A stretch of 12,284 bases of DNA from Tannerella sp. (lineage in GTDB: Bacteria; Bacteroidota; Bacteroidia; Bacteroidales; Tannerellaceae): the NCBI GenBank assembly GCA_031263835.1, contig JAISEZ010000283.1, positions 1 through 12,284 of the forward strand, read 5' to 3'. The translations under genes and the position numbers were made by a program. The notes beneath the pieces are model-generated. The model saw only the letters and a program-made list of their open reading frames with translations. It ran no database searches and had not been told where the DNA came from. Positions 1 through 5,669 of this stretch are shown here, one piece after another (position 1 is the stretch's first letter; every line of letters begins with the position of its first letter).

Positions 1-333
1 TTCACCGCCTTTGAAAACAGCCGCCGGTTCTCCTGCTACACCGGCATGGCTCCCTTTGACGGTTCTTCGGGCACTTCGCGCAGGCGGGGCAGGCACATCC
101 GCAGAACCGGAAGCGACAGGCAGCTCAAAGCGCTCCTGACGCAGGCGGCCAGGGCTGCCGTTGTCTACGATAATGAATTAAGGCATTATTACCGGCGGAA
201 AATGGAAGAGGGCAAACCGCCGAAAGCCGTTATCAGCAATGTTCGAAACAAACTGCTGCACCGCATATTTGCCGTGGAGAGAAAAAGGCAGGCGTTTCAA
301 AGTGATTACAGAGACCCGTTAAATATATTGTAA
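1..333 (+). CDS. IS110-family transposase, C-terminal part (5' end outside window)
   Basis: The frame is open from base 1 to the TAA at 331-333, giving 110 visible residues; the ATG at 46 is internal, not a start. The visible part resembles the C-terminal Transposase_20 (IS116/IS110/IS902) domain. It has a FSCYTGMAPFDGSSGTSRRRG stretch followed by a basic, helical segment with RQLKALLTQAARAAV and a terminal NVRNKLLHRIFAVERKRQ helix. In this family the N-terminal RuvC-like DEDD domain works with a serine in the C-terminal domain; the SSG serines (visible residues 22-23) sit in the expected place. The DEDD domain would be upstream of the window. IS110 elements lack ordinary terminal inverted repeats and use an RNA-guided recombinase in the members studied. 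Whether this copy is intact cannot be judged. Family assignment is from remembered motifs. Confidence 0.85.
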   Translation, partial: FTAFENSRRFSCYTGMAPFDGSSGTSRRRGRHIRRTGSDRQLKALLTQAARAAVVYDNELRHYYRRKMEEGKPPKAVISNVRNKLLHRIFAVERKRQAFQSDYRDPLNIL

Positions 334-336
334 GCA

Positions 337-391
337 GGTCAATTATCACAAAACAATGAGTTGATAATTATCAAATGATTTGGAATTGACC
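337..391. repeat. Nested inverted repeats just after the transposase gene
   Basis: Outer arms ggtcaatt (337-344) and aattgacc (384-391) enclose a perfect 14-bp palindrome, ttgataattatcaa (361-374), and a further arm pair aattatca (341-348)/tgataatt (362-369). It starts 4 bp after the transposase stop. It may be the right end of the IS110 element or a transcript-end hairpin. No T-run follows, so it is not a standard intrinsic terminator. Confidence 0.5.
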
Positions 392-400
392 ATAGAATTC

Positions 401-530
401 GGAGAACACGGAGATTCGCTGTTCTGCGGAACGAAGTTCCTCCTCTGTGGCCTCCGGACAAACGCTTTCCCTGCACAGCGGACACAGAGAAAATACGGCG
501 TGTCTCCGTGTTCTCCGTGTCTCCGTGTTG
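401..530. repeat. Interspersed palindromic repeat of the 'ctccgtgttctccgtg' type
   Basis: The left arm ggagaacacggaga (401-414) pairs perfectly with tctccgtgttctcc (503-516). The right side continues as a short direct repeat (ctccgtgt) to 530. Between the arms are further partial complements, for example around 425-450. Sequences of this kind (cacggagaacacggag) are, from memory, common dispersed intergenic repeats in many bacterial genomes. Short open frames on both strands here are by-products of the repeat, not genes. Confidence 0.65.
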
Positions 531-533
531 ATA

Positions 534-657
534 ATACATTCTTTATGTTCATGCATAAAACCGTCCCGCGCACAGTATAATGTGAGAATGAATTGACTCA
601 GTGACATACTGGCTCATTCGCTCATTTTTTTCGTATCCACGCATAAAGCCATCCAAA
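534..657. other. Gene-free spacer between repeats
   Basis: No convincing coding frame. Only a weak imperfect hairpin is visible (gaatga at 586-591 facing tcattc at 614-619, with cagt/actg inside). Together with the repeats around it this forms the non-coding stretch 334-1078. Confidence 0.4.
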
Positions 658-872
658 GGCGTTGTCAGGAAATAAACCATCCAATAAATCGAATTGCCGG
701 AGGATATTTTTCCGGATTGCTTCACTGCGTTCGCAAGGACAGGCGGCTTGGCGACCGCTGGAAAACGAACGCTCGTCGACCCGTCCCTGCGAGAAGTTGC
801 GAGGCACGAAGCAATCCGGAAAATATCCTCCGGCAATTCGATTTTTTGGATGGTTTATTTCCTGACAATGCC
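658..872. repeat. Long palindromic repeat element, copy 1 (215 bp)
   Basis: The left arm (658-723, beginning ggcgttgtcaggaaataaac) and the right arm (808-872, ending tttatttcctgacaatgcc) are near-perfect inverted repeats of about 65 bp. The loop of roughly 84 bp (724-807) contains ctgcgttcgcaaggac and a partly complementary gtccctgcgagaagttgcg. A related, shorter copy lies at 5323-5502. The core (ggattgcttc ... gaagcaatcc with a ctgcgag segment) resembles the widespread bacterial palindromes with GATTGCTTCG...CGAAGCAATC (from memory). Open frames across it on both strands are mirror by-products and are not annotated as genes. There is no transposase inside, so any mobility would be in trans. 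Confidence 0.85.
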
Positions 873-884
873 TTAGTCTCCCCG

Positions 885-914
885 ACCCGGCATAGCGAAG
901 ACGCTACGCCGGGT
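885..914. repeat. Compact GC-rich hairpin
   Basis: Arms acccggc (885-891) and gccgggt (908-914), then after one mismatch tagcg (893-897) and cgcta (902-906), around a 4-base loop aaga. No T-run follows on either strand. It is better read as a small REP-like palindrome than as a terminator. Confidence 0.6.
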
Positions 915-1016
915 TAAAGTAAGGATCCCGCCTTTTGGGAGAATCAGGATATAACAGTTCGTTTTTCTCGACACATCGGGAATCCCGAACATGTTCCGGA
1001 GGTTTACTGCTGCCCG

Positions 1017-1050
1017 AAAAAAAGCCGTCCCTTTGAACGGAGACGGCTTT
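1017..1050 (-). terminator. Intrinsic terminator of the V-ATPase operon
   Basis: A 9-bp stem, aaagccgtc (1021-1029) with gacggcttt (1042-1050), and a 12-base loop. Read on the minus strand the hairpin runs straight into seven T residues (complement of the A run 1017-1023). It lies 28 bp past the stop of the K-subunit gene, the last gene of the operon. A second T-run on the minus strand (complement of 1060-1070) precedes the stem. Confidence 0.85.
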
Positions 1051-1078
1051 CTCTTTCACAAAAAAAAAAACATCCGTT

Positions 1079-1561
<483 letters not shown>

Positions 1562-1569
1562 TTACTTGA

Positions 1570-3426
1570 TTAATAATTCCATTTATAGGGTCGGTAGGCC
1601 TTGCCGCCTCCCGTGTACCCTGCGTTCTTGAAAAATTCCACGAACGTGAGACGCATCGGATGTACCACCGCACCCAGTACATTCATGAAGATATTGAGCG
1701 CGTGTCCGAGCAGAAATATCAACACCATCACCACCGGGCCTAACACCACGTTATCGGGACTCATCCCCGTGGCCAGGCTGTTGAATACGCCGGCCAGGAT
1801 GCCGCCCGACAGGCCGAGGGCGAACAGGCGGACGTAGGACAGCACGTCGCCCAGCAGCCCGGTCGCCATGTTATAGGTGTCCCACAGTCCCACTCCGATG
1901 TTCAGGAAAATGTTTTTCCCCGGCGAGTTGACCAGGAAAATCAAAACGGCGGCGACGCCCATGACCGCCAGGTGCACCGTTCCGAACATCGGCATCATGC
2001 CCGGAAACAGCCAGGCCAGGCCGATGCTTATCAGCAGAATGACCCACCCGATGTTGGACAGTGCGTGGACAAATCCGAGCTGAATCACCCGGTTTACGAT
2101 ATTCAGGCACATGCCGAAAAGAATCTGTACGACCCCCAGCAGCAGCGCCATCGTGAACATCTGGCTGTTATCCAGCACGACCCTTTCCTTCAGCCAGTCC
2201 AGCGCCGGAATGCCCCATTCGTACACGTTCGCGCCGAAAAACGCGCCGGTCAGCAGGCCGCAGAAAAACGTCGACGTCCCCAGTACCTGTACCAGCGAAA
2301 GCACGGGCATCATCGAGTCCGGCAGCTTTTGGGACATGAACCGTTTCGCTCCCGTTGCGGCAAGCAGCAGCAACAGTCCGTATCCCGAATCGCCCAGACA
2401 CAGCCCGAAAAACACCATGAAGAACGGCGCCAGAAAGGGCGTCATGTCCAGTTCGTTGTACTTCGGCAGCATGTACAGGCGGCTGATGGGTTCGAACAGG
2501 CGCGAAAAGGCGTTGTTCCTGAACTGGATGGGCGCATCGTCGTCGGCGGTCACTTTCAGCTTCTGAAAAAAATAGCCTTCCGCCGCAAGCGCCTCTTCCA
2601 TTTCCTTTTCCTTCACCGCCGGAATCCATCCTTCGAGCAGCCGCAGCTTGTTGTCCGCCTCGCGACCCGTGTACATGCGCACGTTTTCCGTGGCCGCCTC
2701 GTTCGCCAGCAGTCTGTCATAGCTTTCCAGCGAACGGTAGCCGCTGAACGCGATTTCCGTCAGTTTCCGGTTCAGTTCGGCGGTATGTTCCTGTTCCGCC
2801 GCCAGGCGTTCGCGGAGTTCGCTCAAACTGTGTTCCGGTAACCGGACACGTTCGGCGCCGATTTCAGGCGGCGTCTGTGAGGGCGTGACGGTGAGGAAGT
2901 AAACCGTCGACTGTACCTGACCGATACGAATCGCATCATAGCGGTCTTCCCACGCCGTATCATATCCGGAGGCCGGACAGGTGAAAAATGTCACATCATA
3001 TCCGGCCTGCCGCAGGCGGTCGATGGTTGCATAATCAAAGTCGCCCCATACCGACAGCGAAGCCATGTCCTTTTCCAGGGACTGTTTGACGGCCTGCTGC
3101 TTAACCAGCTGTTCGCCGGTCTGTTCGATTTCATTCAGCAGGGCGATGCCTCCGTCTTCGCTGATGCCGAAGGGCGGCGCCGGCGCCAGCTTTCGCCTGT
3201 TCTTCCCGTCCTTTGCCTGCGCTTCCTTCTGCCGTTTTTCCAGAAAGTGCATGTGCGTCCGCAGGCGCTTGCGTTCGGCCGTCAGCAGCTGGCTCTCCGC
3301 CAGATTGGCGGCCTCCGGTTCCCGCTCCTGAACATGTACGGCTCCAATCCGGCGCAACCGTCCCAGAAACGATTCATATTCCCTGTGATACACCATAAAG
3401 GCGTATTTGCTCATTTTTACAATCAT
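1570..3426 (-). CDS. atpI: V-type ATP synthase subunit I (membrane a-subunit homologue)
   Basis: Encodes 618 aa, normal for bacterial NtpI. The frame stays open upstream to 3702, but that extension only shadows the D gene. The ATG at 3426, giving MIVKMSKYAF, overlaps the D stop in an ATGA; the internal Met5 is a possible alternative start. The cytoplasmic half (residues 1-320) is charged and partly coiled coil and forms the stator arm. The C-terminal half has seven to eight membrane segments, beginning at TPFLAPFFMVFFGLCLGDSGYG (about 329-350). The ion-channel arginines are visible: Arg533 in SYVRLFALGLSGG and Arg592 in HPMRLTFVEFF, corresponding to the two essential arginines of yeast Vph1. 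It forms the two half-channels against the K ring. Translational coupling to D suggests balanced synthesis. Confidence 0.95.
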   Translation of the reverse strand: MIVKMSKYAFMVYHREYESFLGRLRRIGAVHVQEREPEAANLAESQLLTAERKRLRTHMHFLEKRQKEAQAKDGKNRRKLAPAPPFGISEDGGIALLNEIEQTGEQLVKQQAVKQSLEKDMASLSVWGDFDYATIDRLRQAGYDVTFFTCPASGYDTAWEDRYDAIRIGQVQSTVYFLTVTPSQTPPEIGAERVRLPEHSLSELRERLAAEQEHTAELNRKLTEIAFSGYRSLESYDRLLANEAATENVRMYTGREADNKLRLLEGWIPAVKEKEMEEALAAEGYFFQKLKVTADDDAPIQFRNNAFSRLFEPISRLYMLPKYNELDMTPFLAPFFMVFFGLCLGDSGYGLLLLLAATGAKRFMSQKLPDSMMPVLSLVQVLGTSTFFCGLLTGAFFGANVYEWGIPALDWLKERVVLDNSQMFTMALLLGVVQILFGMCLNIVNRVIQLGFVHALSNIGWVILLISIGLAWLFPGMMPMFGTVHLAVMGVAAVLIFLVNSPGKNIFLNIGVGLWDTYNMATGLLGDVLSYVRLFALGLSGGILAGVFNSLATGMSPDNVVLGPVVMVLIFLLGHALNIFMNVLGAVVHPMRLTFVEFFKNAGYTGGGKAYRPYKWNY

Positions 3427-4040
3427 ACGGCTATCTCCTCTTCTTTTTGCCTGCGTTTTTCCTGATTGGCGCGCATAATCTTCTGCGAGGCTTTGGACAG
3501 GCTCTGTTCGTCTTCCATGTAGCGTTTCACTTTCCGGATGGCGTCCCTGTAGCCGGGAATCTGGACTTTCTCGAACAGATTCACTTTCTGCGTCGTCTTC
3601 TTGCGCGCATGTTCCAGCAACTCCAGCTTCATCATCGCAAACTCGGCTTCGATGCCCGTCCGCGCCAGTCCCTTCAGCAGTTCGATGCCGTCGGCGAACC
3701 ACGAGGGCATGTTGAACAGGCTGTAGGGCCTGATTTCAAAGTCGATGTTTCCCAGCACGGGAATCACGACGCCGGCAATCTTCCTTGTCGACAGCGATAC
3801 GTCCCTGACGCCGATTAAGTCCGCCCGGAACTCGTTCCACAGGACCATCATGTTCCCGTAGCTGCGGATTTCGTTTTCGAGCTGAAGTTCCAGTGCATGA
3901 ACCTCTTCTTTGGTGCGCGTCACCTCCATGCGCAGGGCGCTTTCCTTGCTCTTGATGGTCGGCAGCGAGCGCTCGCGTATCTTCAGCTGCTTCTCCAGCT
4001 GCTGAAGCGAGGTCTTGTTATATTGAAATCTGATGGCCAT
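3423..4040 (-). CDS. atpD: V-type ATP synthase subunit D (central rotor shaft)
   Basis: Encodes 205 aa, the usual size for V-type subunit D. The N-terminus MAIRFQYNKTSLQQLEKQLK and the long charged helix after it, together with a C-terminal helix (about 145-200) rich in Lys, Glu and Gln, form the antiparallel coiled coil that turns inside the A3B3 hexamer. The short middle section (about 80-135, with NIDFEIRPYSLFNMPSW) is the globular part. In relatives D directly follows B; here about 1.6 kb of other DNA separates them, so its transcription from the operon promoter must cross several hairpins. No Bacteroidota-type -7 element was found upstream. The leader holds a simple octamer repeat ending 36 bp before the ATG. 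The stop codon overlaps the start of subunit I. Confidence 0.95.
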   Translation of the reverse strand: MAIRFQYNKTSLQQLEKQLKIRERSLPTIKSKESALRMEVTRTKEEVHALELQLENEIRSYGNMMVLWNEFRADLIGVRDVSLSTRKIAGVVIPVLGNIDFEIRPYSLFNMPSWFADGIELLKGLARTGIEAEFAMMKLELLEHARKKTTQKVNLFEKVQIPGYRDAIRKVKRYMEDEQSLSKASQKIMRANQEKRRQKEEEIAV

Positions 4041-4075
4041 GACGATGTTTTTTTATTCTTTTCCATTACTCTAAA

Positions 4076-4122
4076 ATTCAATGATTCAATGATTCAATGA
4101 TTCAATGATTCAATGATTCAAT
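4076..4122. repeat. Octamer tandem repeat (attcaatg x 5.9)
   Basis: Five perfect copies of attcaatg plus attcaat, with no variation between units. On the minus strand, the transcribed one, it reads cattgaat and lies in the leader of the D gene. Perfect copies suggest recent slippage or active length change. Related but looser TTGAAT repeats occur at 5155-5197 and 5622-5669 in the opposite orientation. Confidence 0.95.
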
Positions 4123-4156
4123 TTGATGCTAAATTCCTTCTTTTTCATACAACTTT

Positions 4157-4546
4157 CTACGAATAGACAGAACGGTTTATCATTTTGACGGATCGATCCA
4201 TGATTTCATGGAAATTTCTATGAAAAAGGGGGATTGATCTGCCTTTTTCATAGAAATTTTCACAATTGAGATAGATTGATCTGCCTTTTTGATGGATTTT
4301 TTCACAATCGAGGTGGATCAATCTCCCTTTTTCATAGAAATTTTCACAGTTGAGGTAGATTGACCTGCCTTTTTGATGGAAAATTCCATGATTTGGATGA
4401 ATCGCTGTATCTTCCTCGTGGAAAATTCCATGATTCGGATACAGCCATTCATGTCCGGGACAAAATGTCGCTGCTTTCGACCGGCGCCGTCCGCCACCGG
4501 GACGGACGGTTACCGGCCGTTTCGTGCTCAACTGACTGCATTCCAT
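4157..4546 (-). CDS. Doubtful 129-aa open frame made mostly of the 42-bp repeat
   Basis: It begins 3 bases after the stop of the 169-aa hypothetical gene and would be read in the same transcript. After a 30-residue basic start it consists of six 14-residue units, such as KGRSIYLNCENFYE and KGRLIHLDCEKIHQ, then a short tail. Because 42 is divisible by 3, any stop-free frame of such a repeat stays open, and the units differ at many non-silent positions. The frame is therefore more likely a by-product of the minisatellite than a gene. No known domain was recognised. Confidence 0.2.
   Translation of the reverse strand: MECSQLSTKRPVTVRPGGGRRRSKAATFCPGHEWLYPNHGIFHEEDTAIHPNHGIFHQKGRSIYLNCENFYEKGRLIHLDCEKIHQKGRSIYLNCENFYEKGRSIPLFHRNFHEIMDRSVKMINRSVYS
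4202..4453. repeat. 42-bp minisatellite, six units
   Basis: Units lie at 4202-4243, 4244-4285, 4286-4327, 4328-4369, 4370-4411 and 4412-4453, all exactly 42 bp. Units 2 and 4 are the most alike (tttttcatagaaattttcac...). Units 5 and 6 share ggaaaattccatgatt, and the outer units are the most diverged. Several units hold an imperfect palindrome around tggaaa/ttcca. The spacing is close to four helical turns. The array sits between the hypothetical gene and the D gene of the V-ATPase operon. Confidence 0.9.
4487..4509. other. GC-rich hairpin after the hypothetical gene
   Basis: Perfect 7-bp arms ccgtccg (4487-4493) and cggacgg (4503-4509) with a 9-base loop, 41 bp past the stop of the 169-aa gene on the minus strand. 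No T-run follows. It could slow RNA polymerase or protect a 3' end, but no function is shown. Confidence 0.45.
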
Positions 4547-4549
4547 GCT

Positions 4550-5059
4550 TCATTCGTCTTCGGCAGTTTCCGTATCCGTATCCGTATTCGGGACGGGGGC
4601 GGGCTTGCGGGTCAGATGCGGAAAACGCTTGCGCAGTTCATCGTAAATGGCCTTCGCACCGGGTACGCCCTGGTCTGCGGCCATCTTGACGGCATGGTAG
4701 AACAGAAGCGCGGCCTGATAGGCTTCGCTGCCGGCGAGCGCTACGATGTCGTTGAAGATGTCAAATAACTGTTTGGCCTTGTTGCGCAGGTTCCACAGGT
4801 TGCGCGCATCGGCGTAGTCAATGTCAAAGGCGTCCATGTCCAGGAACGAAGGACACAGCGCCGGATTGGCCTTGGCATATTCGTGCGCTTTCTCCACGAA
4901 CGCGAGCGTCTTCTCACCCATCCGGGGGATAGTCATGCGGTCGTGGGGCGTAAGTCCCGGGTCATACGGGGCAATCTCTTCAATCGACATGTTGGTCGAA
5001 TCTTCCAGTGAGGCAATCAGTGCGGGCGGCACTTTCGTCAGATGCTTGTTTGATTTCAT
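4550..5059 (-). CDS. Conserved-looking hypothetical protein inserted in the V-ATPase operon
   Basis: Encodes 169 aa, soluble, mostly helical, with no signal peptide or membrane segment. Visible blocks are TPHDRMTIPRMGEKTLAFVE (about 57-76), NPALCPSFLDMDAFDIDYAD (about 85-104) and a stretch with LAGSEAYQAALLFYHAVK followed by GVPGAKAIYDELRKRFP. I recall a multi-copy family of unknown function in Bacteroidota with these last motifs, but cannot name it and no reaction can be proposed. The C-terminus is acidic (TDTDTETAEDE), and its TDTDTE part is encoded by a small hexamer repeat (4568-4586). The start is well supported: an AAAGGAGA Shine-Dalgarno lies about 8 bases upstream, unusually strong for Bacteroidota and unlike the neighbouring genes. 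It is not a known V-ATPase subunit by length or motif; a replaced C, F or H subunit is possible but unsupported. Confidence 0.8.
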   Translation of the reverse strand: MKSNKHLTKVPPALIASLEDSTNMSIEEIAPYDPGLTPHDRMTIPRMGEKTLAFVEKAHEYAKANPALCPSFLDMDAFDIDYADARNLWNLRNKAKQLFDIFNDIVALAGSEAYQAALLFYHAVKMAADQGVPGAKAIYDELRKRFPHLTRKPAPVPNTDTDTETAEDE

Positions 5060-5073
5060 TTCTAAATCTCCTT
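5060..5073 (-). promoter_or_regulatory. Strong Shine-Dalgarno before the hypothetical gene
   Basis: On the minus strand aaaggagatttagaa precedes the ATG at 5059. The AAAGGAGA core is nearly fully complementary to the 16S rRNA 3' end at good spacing. The ATPase genes here have no comparable site, which fits a different origin for this gene. Confidence 0.7.
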
Positions 5074-5098
5074 TCTTTCTTTATTAATAATTAAATTT

Positions 5099-5142
5099 CT
5101 CCCCCGGCCTCCCTCCACAAGAGAAGGGAGAGGCAGCCGGCT
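5099..5142. other. Imperfect GC-rich hairpin
   Basis: A pyrimidine-rich left side (cccccggcctccctcc) can pair with gaagggagaggcagccgg to its right around acaaga, with a few mismatches. It lies upstream of the hypothetical gene. No T-run follows on the minus strand. Confidence 0.4.
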
Positions 5143-5154
5143 GAGTATACTGCT

Positions 5155-5197
5155 TTTGAATCTTTGAATTTATTGAATCATTTGAATTATTGAATCC
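5155..5197. repeat. TTGAAT-type degenerate simple repeat
   Basis: About five copies of a ttgaat/tttgaat motif separated by 1-3 bases (c, t, tta). It closely resembles the tract at 5622-5669 and is inverted relative to the perfect octamer array at 4076-4122. Confidence 0.75.
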
Positions 5198-5260
5198 TTT
5201 GTAATTTCCTTTTTGAACGTTTCGGCGTCAACGAAAAACCATTTGAACCTGCCCTATTTT

Positions 5261-5286
5261 TAATTCCATCGAATTCGATGGAATTA
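5261..5286. repeat. Perfect 26-bp palindrome
   Basis: taattccatcgaa is followed immediately by its exact reverse complement, centred on gaattc (5271-5276). There is no T-run after it on the minus strand. It could be a protein-binding site or a cruciform; it lies 37 bp from palindromic element copy 2. Confidence 0.8.
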
Positions 5287-5322
5287 CATAGAAAATAATC
5301 TCGGCCCCGTGTAACCGTCATT

Positions 5323-5502
5323 GGCATTGTCAGAAAATAAACCATCCAATAAATCGAATTGCCGAAGGGTATTTTCTGGATTGCTTCACTGCGTTCGCAA
5401 GGACGGGCGGCCTGGCGACCGCTGGAAAACGAACGCTCGCCAATCCGTCCCTGCGAGGAACGAAGCAGTCCAGAAATGTAATGTTTATTTCCAGACAATG
5501 CC
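5323..5502. repeat. Long palindromic repeat element, copy 2 (180 bp)
   Basis: It begins ggcattgtcagaaaataaac and ends atttccagacaatgcc. It shares the left arm and central part (ctgcgttcgcaaggac..., gcgaccgctggaaaacgaac) with the copy at 658-872. Its right arm is about 30 bp shorter, lacking the part matching ccggcaattcgattttttgg. A possible 3-bp duplication, att, flanks it (5320-5322, 5503-5505). It sits in the transcribed gap between subunits B and D. Frames crossing it on both strands are artefacts of the repeat. Confidence 0.85.
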
Positions 5503-5559
5503 ATTGTTCCTTTTTTACTCATATCGTTTCGATACCTTTCCATATTTATTTTTTGCCAT

Positions 5560-5585
5560 TAAACCCCTCGAATTTGAGGGGTTTA
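5560..5585. other. Strong hairpin after subunit B
   Basis: Perfect 10-bp arms taaacccctc (5560-5569) and gaggggttta (5576-5585) with a 6-base loop, 58 bp past the B stop on the minus strand. No T-run follows it on that strand, so it is a possible weak terminator, attenuator or RNA-stabilising stem rather than a clear terminator. Confidence 0.55.
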
Positions 5586-5621
5586 AAATAGTATTTCGCA
5601 ATAACCCTGTTCCTTCACCTG

Positions 5622-5669
5622 TTGAATTATTGAATCTTTGAATCATTGAATTATTGAATTCTTTGAATC
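5622..5669. repeat. TTGAAT-type simple repeat overlapping the end of the B gene
   Basis: Six or so ttgaat motifs with 1-3 base spacers. Its left half is non-coding. Its right half (5643-5669) supplies the last codons and the TGA stop of subunit B. Confidence 0.8.

Noticed and set aside
885..914. Hairpin as the operon terminator
   Set aside because: It lacks a T-run on either strand, and a textbook terminator already lies at 1017-1050.
662..917. Several 60-67-aa frames in the 658-872 element
   Set aside because: They arise on both strands from the inverted repeat. Similar frames arise from copy 2, which shows they follow the repeat and not a gene.
1972..2841. 289-aa plus-strand open frame
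   Set aside because: Antisense shadow of subunit I, with no recognisable motif or start signal.
3427..3702. 92-residue N-terminal extension of subunit I
   Set aside because: It overlaps the D gene in another frame, has an Arg/Ser-rich artefact composition, and the ATGA overlap at 3423-3426 gives a normal start and family length.
4202..4453. The 42-bp array as a CRISPR
   Set aside because: Units are contiguous, with no unique spacers between conserved repeats, and no cas genes are present.
5187..5543. 118-aa minus-strand frame between B and the hypothetical gene
   Set aside because: It runs across the palindromic element and the TTGAAT tract. The opposite strand has a similar frame because of the palindrome, and no start signal or family motif is present.
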